A DNA stretch of 10,960 bases from JBOGGN01 sp050744165 (GTDB lineage Bacteria; Actinomycetota; Acidimicrobiia; Acidimicrobiales; Palsa-688). The stretch covers positions 1 to 10,960 of the forward strand of contig JBOGGN010000344.1 in assembly GCA_050744165.1 (NCBI GenBank), in the 5' to 3' direction. Below the pieces are notes generated by a model. The model was not told where the DNA came from. It saw only the letters and a program-made list of their open reading frames with translations, and did not search any database. Position 1 is the first letter of the stretch. Every line of letters begins with the position of its first letter. Both the position numbers and the translations under genes were made by a program. Positions 5,286-10,960 of the stretch are shown here, piece after piece.

Positions 5286-7542
5286 TGTGCTCTCCGCGGG
5301 GCGCATCGGGGAAAATGCCCCGCGCCCCGACGGCGGGCCGAAAGTCCGGGGGGAGTTCGCCTTCTCCGGTGACCTCTGGGCCGAGGGGATGCTGTGGGGT
5401 CGAACACTGCGCTCCCCCCATCCGTCGGCCCGGATCACCGCCATCGACGTCTCCGCCGCCCTCCAGATCCCCGGGGTGCGGGCGGTGGTGACGGCCGCCG
5501 ACCTGCCGGCGTCGGTCAACTACGGCCTGGATCATCGCGACCAGCCGGTGTTCGCCGTGGACGTCGTCCGCTACGTCGGCGAGCCGGTGGCCGCGGTGGC
5601 CGCCGACCACCCCGAGACAGCCCGCCGGGCGTGTGCCGCCATCGTCGTCTCGTATGCACCACTTCCGGCTTTGCTCGACCCCGCCCTGGCAGCCACGGCG
5701 GCCCCGATTCACCCCGACGGCAACGTGTTCCGTCACCTCGTCATCCGCCGCGGCGACGCCTCCCTGCGAGGACCGGTGATCGTCGAGGGCAACTACGAAG
5801 TCGGCATGCAGGACCAGGCTTTCATGGGCCCCGAGGCGGGCCTGGCGATCCCGTCCGAGGACGGCGGCATGGACCTGATCGTCTCCACGCAGTGGCTGCA
5901 CAACGACCAGCTGCAAGTGGCCGAGTGCCTGGGACTCCCGCCCGACAAGGTCCGGCTCTCCCTCGGCGGCGTCGGCGGCGCCTTCGGGGCACGCGAGGAT
6001 GTCAGCCTCCAGATCCACGCCTGCCTCCTCGCCCAGCGCACCGGCCGGCCGGTAAAGATCGTCTACAGCCGGGAGGAGTCGTTCCTCGGCCACGTCCACC
6101 GGCACCCGGCCCGGATCTGGATGCGCCATTCGGCGTCGCCCGAGGGGCAGCTGGTGTCGTTCGAGGCACGGATTCTGCTCGACGGCGGCGCTTATCGCTC
6201 CTCCAGCTACCACGTGGTGGCCAACGCCGCCTGCTTCAGCGCCGGCCCTTACAAGGTTGACAACGCCCACGTCGACGCCGTCGGGGTGCGGACCAACAAC
6301 CCGCCCTGTGGTGCCATGCGGGGCTTCGGTGCGGTGCAGGTCTGCTTCGCCCACGAAGCCCAGATGGACAAGCTGGCCGCGGCGTGCGGCCTCGACCCCG
6401 TCGAGATCCGGCTCCGAAATGCCCTTGCCTCCGGCGACGCCCTGCTCACCGGCCAGAAGATCGACGGCAGCCTCCCGGTGGCGGAGTGCATCCGCGGGGC
6501 CGCCGCCCTGCCCCTGCCCCCGCCCCCGGCGTGGGCGTCGCAACCCATGACCCGGCCCGGCGGTGCGGGACGAACCGCCGACGGCGGCCACGTGCGCCGG
6601 GGCGTCGGCTTCGCGGTCGGATTCAAAAACCTCATGTACGCCGAGGGGTACATGGACGGCTCCGCCGCCCGATGCCGGCTGGCGGACGGGCTGGCCACGG
6701 TCACCTGCGCTGCCGCCGAAGTCGGCCAGGGGTTCGTCACCGTGGCCCAGCAGATCGCCCGCAGCGTCCTCGGCGTCGACGACGTGCTCTTGGCGCCAGC
6801 CGACACCTCGATCGGCTCGGCTGGCAGCAGCTCCGCCAGCCGCCAGACCTGGATGTCGGGCGGGGCGGTGGAAAAGGCGTGCCGGGCGGTGCGCCACGCC
6901 GTCCTCGCCCATGTGGGCCAAAGGTACGGCCTCGATCCGGCGACACTGGACATCCACGAGAACCGGATCATCTCCGCCGACGGCGTGCTCGACCTGGCGG
7001 TGGCCGAGGCGGCTCCCGGCGAGGTGTTCGAGGAGACCGTCGAGTACCACCACCGCCTGACCCACCCCCTCGACGCCGACGGCCAGGGCGACGCCCACGT
7101 GTCCCTGGTGTGCGCCGCCCACCGGGCGGTGGTCGATGTCGACCCCGACCTGGGTCTGGTGCGCGTCGTGCAAGTGGTGACGGGCCAGGATGTGGGACGG
7201 GCCCTCAACCCACTCCAGGTCCTGGGCCAGATCGAAGGCGGCATCGCCCAAGGCCTGGGTCTGGCGACCATGGAGGAGCTGACGCTGCGCGAGGGGCGCA
7301 TCCTCAACCCGTCGTTCACCGACTACCTGATCCCCACCGCCCTCGACATGCCCGAGGTCGTCGCCACCTTGATCGAGATCCCTGAGCCCGGTGCGCCCTT
7401 CGGAGCCAAGGGTGTCGGCGAGCCACCCACCATTTCCTCGACGCCCGCCATCGTGGCCGCGCTGCGCGCCGCCACCGGCAAGGCGCTGGCCCGGGTCCCG
7501 GTGCGGCCCCAAGACATCGCCCTCGGCGGGGAGGACCTATGA
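5263..7542 (+). CDS. Molybdenum hydroxylase large subunit (XdhA/CoxL-like)
   Basis: Catalytic molybdopterin subunit, 759 aa, hydroxylating a carbon of an N-heterocycle or aldehyde with water as oxygen donor. Motifs of the family in order: GGVGGAFG at 235-242, AMRGFGAVQ at 351-359 (as in xanthine dehydrogenase AFRGFG, with Arg353 and Phe355), EVGQG at 486-490, and GAKGVGEPP with the catalytic Glu720. It lacks the AYxCSFR loop of true form I CO dehydrogenase, so CO oxidation is not supported. A Pro-rich linker lies near residues 415-430. The start is GTG 5263; the frame is open upstream to 5107, but that part overlaps the 2Fe-2S gene and reads as low-complexity shadow. It ends in ATGA, overlapping the oxygenase start. 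The substrate is unknown. Confidence 0.94.
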   Translation: MTDTVTAAVLSAGRIGENAPRPDGGPKVRGEFAFSGDLWAEGMLWGRTLRSPHPSARITAIDVSAALQIPGVRAVVTAADLPASVNYGLDHRDQPVFAVDVVRYVGEPVAAVAADHPETARRACAAIVVSYAPLPALLDPALAATAAPIHPDGNVFRHLVIRRGDASLRGPVIVEGNYEVGMQDQAFMGPEAGLAIPSEDGGMDLIVSTQWLHNDQLQVAECLGLPPDKVRLSLGGVGGAFGAREDVSLQIHACLLAQRTGRPVKIVYSREESFLGHVHRHPARIWMRHSASPEGQLVSFEARILLDGGAYRSSSYHVVANAACFSAGPYKVDNAHVDAVGVRTNNPPCGAMRGFGAVQVCFAHEAQMDKLAAACGLDPVEIRLRNALASGDALLTGQKIDGSLPVAECIRGAAALPLPPPPAWASQPMTRPGGAGRTADGGHVRRGVGFAVGFKNLMYAEGYMDGSAARCRLADGLATVTCAAAEVGQGFVTVAQQIARSVLGVDDVLLAPADTSIGSAGSSSASRQTWMSGGAVEKACRAVRHAVLAHVGQRYGLDPATLDIHENRIISADGVLDLAVAEAAPGEVFEETVEYHHRLTHPLDADGQGDAHVSLVCAAHRAVVDVDPDLGLVRVVQVVTGQDVGRALNPLQVLGQIEGGIAQGLGLATMEELTLREGRILNPSFTDYLIPTALDMPEVVATLIEIPEPGAPFGAKGVGEPPTISSTPAIVAALRAATGKALARVPVRPQDIALGGEDL

Positions 7543-8516
7543 CCGTGGCCGCCGAGGTCCTCGACGTCGACCTGCTGGCCTTCGAGCGTGGGGACGGCGC
7601 CGCCCGCCGGGCGGCGGTCGACGGGGTGCTGCGCAGCCTCGGCACCGGCTTCGTCACCACCTCCCACGACGTCCCCGAGGACCTGCTGGACGAGGCCTAC
7701 GGCATGCTGGCGGCCTTCTTCGCCCTGCCGGCGTCGGTCAAGGGCCGGTGGGTGGCTCCCCGAAGTCACGGCCAGACCGGTTACACCGGCCTCCTGGTCG
7801 AGACCGCCGCTGGCGCCGACCAGGCGGACTGGAAGGAGATGCTCAACTGGAGCACCGACTTGGATCCGGCCCACCCGCTGCGCCGCCGGTACCCGGCCCA
7901 GTACCACGACCAGGTCCTGCCCGACGGCGACGTGCCCGGCATCGCCAAGGTGCTGACCACCTTCCACCGGCGGATCCTCGACCTTCAGCGACGGTTTCTG
8001 CGCATCGTGGCGGTGGGACTCGGCTGCCGTGAGTCGTTCTTCGACGACCTGCTCGCCGACGGCACCACCTTGACCCGGGCCATCCATTACCCACCCATGG
8101 CCACTGCCCCTGAACCGGGGCACATATGGGCCGCTCCTCACACCGATATCAACCTGATCACCGCCCTTCCTCGCGCCAGCGGTCCCGGGCTCCAGCTCCT
8201 GACCTCTGACGGTTGGGCCGACATCGCGGCCCCACCCGGCCGCATGATCATCAACAGCGGAATCATGCTGGAACGCCTGACCAACGGCCGGATCCCCGCC
8301 GGGCTCCACCGGGTGGTGGCGCCCGAGGGGCCGGGGCCGGTCGGTGACCGGTACTCGGTGGTGCAGTTTTGCCACCCGGCGCCCTGGTTCGTGCTCGGTC
8401 CTCTGGCGTCCTGCGTCACCGCCGAGCGGCCGCTGCGCTACGGCGCCATCGAGGCCGGGGCACTTCTGGAGCGGGTGCTCTGGGACATCAACCTGGTGCC
8501 CCACGCTCCGCAGTAA
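7539..8516 (+). CDS. Fe(II)/2-oxoglutarate oxygenase, isopenicillin-N-synthase-like
   Basis: Non-haem iron oxygenase, 325 aa, of the IPNS/DIOX_N-2OG-FeII_Oxy family, which includes plant 2-ODDs and fungal thymine 7-hydroxylase. The iron triad is His201-x-Asp203 (PHTDINLITALP) and His257 (GLHRVV); Arg271-x-Ser273 (RYSVVQF) is the usual 2-oxoglutarate carboxylate anchor. The N-terminal DIOX_N half includes VLRSLGTGFVTTSHDV and an ALPASVKGRW segment. Its ATG overlaps the large-subunit stop (ATGA), so it is translated from the same message as the molybdenum hydroxylase and probably acts on the same compound or its product. It may hydroxylate, demethylate or desaturate; which is not readable here. 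A hairpin follows 57 nt downstream. Confidence 0.92.
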   Translation: MTVAAEVLDVDLLAFERGDGAARRAAVDGVLRSLGTGFVTTSHDVPEDLLDEAYGMLAAFFALPASVKGRWVAPRSHGQTGYTGLLVETAAGADQADWKEMLNWSTDLDPAHPLRRRYPAQYHDQVLPDGDVPGIAKVLTTFHRRILDLQRRFLRIVAVGLGCRESFFDDLLADGTTLTRAIHYPPMATAPEPGHIWAAPHTDINLITALPRASGPGLQLLTSDGWADIAAPPGRMIINSGIMLERLTNGRIPAGLHRVVAPEGPGPVGDRYSVVQFCHPAPWFVLGPLASCVTAERPLRYGAIEAGALLERVLWDINLVPHAPQ

Positions 8517-8572
8517 GCCAACAAAAGACCGGCCACCCGGGCCCATCGACGTGCCGGGCGACGGCGAGGACG

Positions 8573-8622
8573 GAACTGGCGGCGCCTGAGCGCGCTATAG
8601 CGCGTTCTGGCGCCGCCAGTTC
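8573..8622 (+). terminator. Nested perfect hairpin after the operon
   Basis: Outer arms GAACTGGCGGCGCC (8573-8586) and its exact complement (8609-8622) enclose a second, 14-bp perfect palindrome CGCGCTATAGCGCG (8591-8604); the joining bases mostly pair too. In RNA it would form one very long stem. It has no U-tract, as is common for hairpins in high-GC actinobacteria. Its place 57 nt past the last gene of the operon and before an independent gene suggests transcription termination; it could also be a dispersed palindromic repeat. Confidence 0.6.
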
Positions 8623-8694
8623 GTGCGTCACTGTCGGGGCTCGACGTCGAGGGGGTGAACCCGGTGTCGGGACCGGGCAATGTCGAGGGTCGCC

Positions 8695-8758
8695 CATCCT
8701 GGCGACGTGCTTCAGTTGAACATCCTGGCGGTCAAACCGGCGGGGTTCGGTTGAACCC
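8695..8758. repeat. Short direct repeats and hairpin resembling IS-end DNA
   Basis: CATCCTGGCG occurs at 8695-8704 and 8721-8730 (offset 26), TTGAAC at 8716 and 8751, and GGGTTC/GAACCC forms a 6-bp hairpin at 8743-8758. Multiple short spaced repeats of this kind are seen at ends of some insertion sequences, and the stretch reads as non-coding. No transposase is present, so an IS relic is only a guess; a regulator binding site for the following gene is an alternative. Confidence 0.3.
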
Positions 8759-8784
8759 TGCCCGGTGGTCGGCGACGATGAACC

Positions 8785-9348
8785 ATGGTCACTGCCGCCT
8801 TGTTGGTCATGGACGTCCAGAACGGCATCGTCGAGCGGTACCCCGACGCCGCCGCACCGCTGCTCGAACGCCTCGAGAAGGCGACCGCGGCCGCCCGGGA
8901 CGCTGGCCTGCTGGTCGTGTACGTGCGGGTCGGGTTCCGAGCGGGAGCGCCCGAGATCAGCGCCGCTAACAGGGTTTTTTCGGCGGTGCCGGCCCGCGGC
9001 GGTATGGGCGTCGACGATTTCGCCACCCAGGTCCACCCTGTCGTAGCGCCCCACCCAGTCGATGTGGTTGTCGTCAAGAAGCGGATCAGCGCCTTTTGCG
9101 GCAGCGACCTCGACGTGGTGCTCCGCTCTCGTCAGGTCGGGTGGCTGGTGCTGGCCGGCATCGCGACCAGTGGCGTGGTCCTGTCGACCCTTCGCCAGGC
9201 GGCCGATCTTGACTACCAGCTGACGGTGCTCCGGGACGGCTGCCTCGACGCCGACCCTGAGGTCCATCGGGTGCTGCTGGACAAGGTCTTCCCCCGGCAG
9301 GCGGAGGTCGTGACGACCGACGAGTGGATTGCCACCCTCGCGTCCTGA
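8785..9348 (+). CDS. Isochorismatase-fold protein lacking the catalytic Cys
   Basis: Isochorismatase/cysteine-hydrolase family protein, 187 aa, the usual size for nicotinamidase, N-carbamoylsarcosine amidase, biuret hydrolase and RutB relatives. The family Asp is Asp10 (LLVMDVQNG) and the Lys is Lys98 (VVVKKRISAF). The nucleophile position, normally Cys in GxATxxCV, is Val131 in GIATSGVVLST, confirmed in the DNA (GGC-GTG-GTC). A cis-peptide-like GIAT turn is kept. The product either belongs to a non-cysteine subfamily with altered chemistry or is a binding protein. Cys105, in SAFCGSD, is close to the family Lys and might be of interest. Start ATG 8785 is chosen from the family N-terminus; no good ribosome site is seen. 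It is probably transcribed apart from the operon upstream. Confidence 0.88.
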   Translation: MVTAALLVMDVQNGIVERYPDAAAPLLERLEKATAAARDAGLLVVYVRVGFRAGAPEISAANRVFSAVPARGGMGVDDFATQVHPVVAPHPVDVVVVKKRISAFCGSDLDVVLRSRQVGWLVLAGIATSGVVLSTLRQAADLDYQLTVLRDGCLDADPEVHRVLLDKVFPRQAEVVTTDEWIATLAS

Positions 9349-9591
9349 GTGGCGGGTGTGGATCGGCCCGCCACCCGGCGGGGTGCGGGAACCAAGCAGG
9401 CCAGCGCCACACACGCCATCGCCATGGCGGTGCACTGGGAGCGCCTTCGCATTGGGGCCGACCCCATGTACCTGAAACGCTGGGCGGGGCCGGCGGGTTC
9501 CACGGCCGATCGAGTGGACGCAACCGGTCCTGCTGGCGCAGGCAAAGGAAGCGGCGCCCGCCCAACCGGGAGGGACCCACGGGTATGTTGA
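9349..9591 (+). CDS. Doubtful small ORF after the isochorismatase gene
   Basis: An 80-codon frame whose GTG directly follows the stop of the isochorismatase-fold gene. The first 45 or so codons have a strong G/C third-position bias and read ATHAIAMAVHWERLRIGADP and then YLKRWAG, after which it becomes low-complexity. I recognise no domain. It may be a real hypothetical gene, the decayed front of one, or chance coding potential in GC-rich DNA. No other gene is seen in 9349-9622. Confidence 0.25.
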   Translation: MAGVDRPATRRGAGTKQASATHAIAMAVHWERLRIGADPMYLKRWAGPAGSTADRVDATGPAGAGKGSGARPTGRDPRVC

Positions 9592-9615
9592 GCCCTGGCG
9601 CGAGGCGGCTACCTT
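9588..9615 (+). promoter_or_regulatory. Candidate promoter (TTGAGC-16-TACCTT) for the PRTase gene
   Basis: TTGAGC at 9588-9593 and TACCTT at 9610-9615 are separated by 16 nt, and the -10 box ends 7 nt before ATG 9623. This fits a sigma-70-type actinobacterial promoter giving a leaderless message, and agrees with the lack of a ribosome site in front of that ATG. Confidence 0.4.
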
Positions 9616-9622
9616 TTTCCCC

Positions 9623-10135
9623 ATGGAGGCAACGACGTCGCCCGAGCGGGAGGTGATGACGTGGGCCGGGTTCGGCGAGGCCAGCCGGGCGCTGGCCCAG
9701 ATGGTCGCCGACAGCGGATTCCGGCCCGACCTCGTGCTCGCCATCGCCCGGGGCGGCCTGGCGGTGGCGGGCGCCCTGGCCTACGCCCTGTCGGTGAAGA
9801 ACTGCTTCGCCATGAACGTCGAGTTCTACACCGGCATCGACGAGCGCATCGACATGCCGGTGATGCTGCCGCCGACGCTGGACGTGGTCGACATCACTGG
9901 GCTGCGGGTACTGGTGGCCGACGACGTCGCCGACACCGGGCGCACCCTGGAGCTGGTGCACAGCGTCATCGAGAGCCATGTCAGCGAGGCCCGCTGCGCC
10001 GTGCTGTACCAGAAGCCCCGCTCGGTCATCGACTGCGAGTACGTCTACAAACGCACCGACACGTGGATCAACTTCCCCTGGTCGACCGAGGAGCCGATCT
10101 GGGCGCCCGAGCAGGTTCGGGTGGAGGCCCTTTAG
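9623..10135 (+). CDS. Phosphoribosyltransferase, Hpt-like
   Basis: Type I phosphoribosyltransferase, 170 aa, cytoplasmic; enzymes of this group join PRPP to a purine base (xanthine, guanine or hypoxanthine). The PRPP loop is VLVADDVADTGRT, with Asp100-Asp101 and Thr105-Gly-Arg-Thr108. An upstream loop IARGGLAVAGALAYAL is also typical, as is the C-terminal WINFPWSTEEP of the COG2236 group. Start 9623 keeps the family EREVMTW beginning; ATG 9656 has GGGAGG only 2 nt before it and would trim the fold closely. Placed next to the hydroxylase and deaminase genes it suggests salvage of the base they produce, but such genes are also widespread alone. It ends directly against an opposing gene tail. 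Confidence 0.9.
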   Translation: MEATTSPEREVMTWAGFGEASRALAQMVADSGFRPDLVLAIARGGLAVAGALAYALSVKNCFAMNVEFYTGIDERIDMPVMLPPTLDVVDITGLRVLVADDVADTGRTLELVHSVIESHVSEARCAVLYQKPRSVIDCEYVYKRTDTWINFPWSTEEPIWAPEQVRVEAL

Positions 10136-10231
10136 TTAGGCGCAGGGGTTGGCGCCGTCGGGACTGAGAAAGGCCCGGCGGACCTCGGCCCGGGGGACGT
10201 CGTCGAAGAGGTCCGGGTAGGCGTTGCGAGC
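10136..10231 (-). pseudogene. C-terminal gene tail, orphan fragment
   Basis: On the minus strand, about 31 codons (RNAYPDLFDDVPRAEVRRAF, then LSPDGANPCA, stop TAA at 10136-10138) have almost only G/C in third position and look like a true protein C-terminus. Beyond about 10232 the same frame loses the codon bias and turns to low-complexity. The upstream part of the gene seems to be replaced by foreign DNA. I do not recognise the family. Its stop abuts the stop of the phosphoribosyltransferase gene. Confidence 0.4.
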
Positions 10232-10274
10232 ACTACCATGCCGACGAACCTTCGTCTGAAAGTACGGGGACACC

Positions 10275-10454
10275 ATAACCTTCCACGTCGGTGACCGGGT
10301 GAGGATTCGTGGTCTACTCCTGCGCGGGCGAACCGGGACTATTGTCCGACCAAGCCGGTTGTTATTGAAGAAGGCCTGGCTCGTTGAACTCGACGACGCC
10401 AATACATTTCTTCGCAGAACAAGAATCGTCGAACGCATCCTTGAACCGATGTGA
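10275..10454 (+). pseudogene. KOW-like small protein with ATA in place of ATG
   Basis: A 59-codon frame reading TFHVGDRVRIRGLLLRGRTG, then TIVRPSRLLLKKAWLVELDD, ending in VERILEPM. The GDRVRI...G..GTIV pattern is that of a KOW/SH3-like beta-barrel fold. A stop TGA lies a few codons upstream and no ATG/GTG/TTG precedes the conserved part; ATA (10275) stands where MTF would be expected, with GGGGA 4 nt upstream. The only canonical start, GTG 10299, would remove the first strand. It is therefore a decayed gene or uses a rare start. GC content here is clearly lower than in the rest of the window. Confidence 0.5.
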
Positions 10455-10538
10455 TTGCTGACCAGGCGTCATTGAGCGTCATCTGCTTCGTCTACCCCCA
10501 CGCACCCGCGCTCCCTAACTGCGATCGGTCCAACTAAG

Positions 10539-10562
10539 AGGCGACAGCGGGGTCCGTCGCCT
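10539..10562 (+). terminator. Small hairpin AGGCGAC/GTCGCCT
   Basis: A perfect 7-bp stem with a 10-nt loop in the 210-nt gap between the KOW-like frame and the next small gene. It has no U-tract. It might terminate transcription, but a stem this short is weak evidence. The rest of 10455-10664 shows no gene or other clear element. Confidence 0.25.
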
Positions 10563-10664
10563 GGTCCGGAAGGGAGCGCCGTGAACGGACTCACGCTGTA
10601 GCCCCCGCTTGTGATTCGATTTCACAATGTTTCGGACGCCATGCCACGCGCTACCGGTGGGTTG

Positions 10665-10856
10665 ATGGCAGCGCACGACGAGTCCGCGACATTCGACCAG
10701 CTCGACCGCTGGATCGCCGAAGTGGGCGAGGACTACATCGCCCGCCTGGTCGAGGAAACCAGCCGAGGCGTAACTGAGGGGACGATCCCGGCGTTCACCG
10801 ACAAGGACGCCTTCCTCGAGCACCTACGAACCACCATCGCCCATAAGCCGGCGTGA
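10665..10856 (+). CDS. Small acidic protein, possible antitoxin
   Basis: A 63-aa product from ATG 10665, acidic and helix-prone (FDQLDRWIAEVGEDYIARLV), ending AFLEHLRTTIAHKPA. I do not recognise the family. The frame is open to GTG 10611 with an ATG at 10641, but that part does not look coding; GGTGGG lies 3 nt before 10665. Its stop overlaps a GTG (GTGA, 10853-10856) opening a frame that begins like a RelE/ParE toxin. Small acidic gene, 4-base overlap and toxin-like follower together suggest a type II toxin-antitoxin module, by inference. Confidence 0.5.
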   Translation: MAAHDESATFDQLDRWIAEVGEDYIARLVEETSRGVTEGTIPAFTDKDAFLEHLRTTIAHKPA

Positions 10857-10960
10857 GTTGGCGAATCCTCACAATTCCAACCGCCGAGCCCGACTTTTAG
10901 TTGATCGGAGAAGAGGCCCGCGCCTCGAAGCCGCCTTTCTCGCCGCAGCGACAACATCTG
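10853..10960 (+). pseudogene. Possible RelE/ParE-like toxin start, broken by stop
   Basis: From GTG 10853 the frame reads MSWRILTIPTAEPDF and meets TAG at 10898-10900. The opening resembles the first strand and helix start of RelE/ParE toxins (WRI..TPtAE.D). After the stop the same frame continues LIGEEARAS to the window edge, which also looks toxin-like (EEAR). It is either an inactivated toxin or a chance resemblance; the sequence beyond the edge would decide. Confidence 0.3.

Noticed and set aside
4996..7512. 838-codon open frame on the minus strand
   Set aside because: It is antisense to the 2Fe-2S and large subunits, whose motifs are complete; its product is His/Gly/Arg-rich low-complexity, typical of a shadow frame in GC-rich coding DNA.
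3725..7542. Aerobic CO dehydrogenase (coxMSL)
   Set aside because: Gene order M-S-L fits, but the large subunit has AMRGFG in place of the AYxCSFR loop of true CO dehydrogenase, so a xanthine-dehydrogenase-like hydroxylase is the safer call.
9349..9622. tRNA or structured RNA in the gap before the phosphoribosyltransferase
   Set aside because: I could not form a cloverleaf or recognise a conserved RNA; only the doubtful ORF and a promoter-like pair are visible.
8488..9744. 418-codon minus-strand frame, and the similar ones at 7323-8546 and 9086-9979
   Set aside because: They run antisense across recognised genes and show no domain; the plus-strand frames carry catalytic motifs.
1..10960. 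CRISPR array
   Set aside because: No regularly spaced repeats with unique spacers; the repeats present are two-copy tandem duplications.

Overview
The window is strongly GC-rich, with G or C at most third codon positions, several GTG starts and ATGA/GTGA gene overlaps. It most resembles a high-GC actinobacterium, possibly an acidimicrobial soil lineage. That placement is an inference; no rRNA or other taxonomic marker is present.

Layout. On the minus strand, 1-1508 holds an SsuA/ThiY-type (NMT1 family) ABC uptake system: a substrate-binding protein followed by an ATPase cut by the left edge. Behind it, also on the minus strand, lies a metal-dependent amidohydrolase of the aminopurine/S-adenosylhomocysteine deaminase type (1840-3189). 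A divergent gap (3190-3724) follows. It is filled with scrap DNA: a broken TnpB (IS200/IS605-like) gene interrupted by a possible gatB fragment and by a perfect 30-bp inverted repeat. On the plus strand, 3725-8516 is a tight four-gene operon: the FAD, 2Fe-2S and molybdopterin subunits of a xanthine-dehydrogenase-type hydroxylase, then an isopenicillin-N-synthase-like Fe(II)/2-oxoglutarate oxygenase. A nested hairpin at 8573-8622 probably ends it. Next come an isochorismatase-fold protein that lacks the catalytic cysteine (8785-9348) and a phosphoribosyltransferase (9623-10135). The right end (10136-10960) is lower in GC and full of fragments: a C-terminal gene tail, a KOW-like small protein without a normal start codon, and a possible toxin-antitoxin pair with a broken toxin.

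How the genes may work together. Uptake by the NMT1-type transporter, hydroxylation of a ring carbon by the molybdenum enzyme, deamination by the amidohydrolase, a second oxidation by the Fe(II) oxygenase, an amidase-fold protein and a base phosphoribosyltransferase together suggest catabolism or salvage of a purine, pyrimidine or similar N-heterocycle. The substrate cannot be read from the sequence.

Most unusual signals: both junctions between the molybdenum-hydroxylase subunits carry a tandem duplication of the translation start region, giving a mini-ORF whose start overlaps the upstream stop and whose stop overlaps the downstream start. Others are the perfect palindrome in the broken tnpB, the cysteine-less isochorismatase protein, and recurrent TAnnnT boxes 6-7 nt before start codons, suggesting leaderless transcripts.
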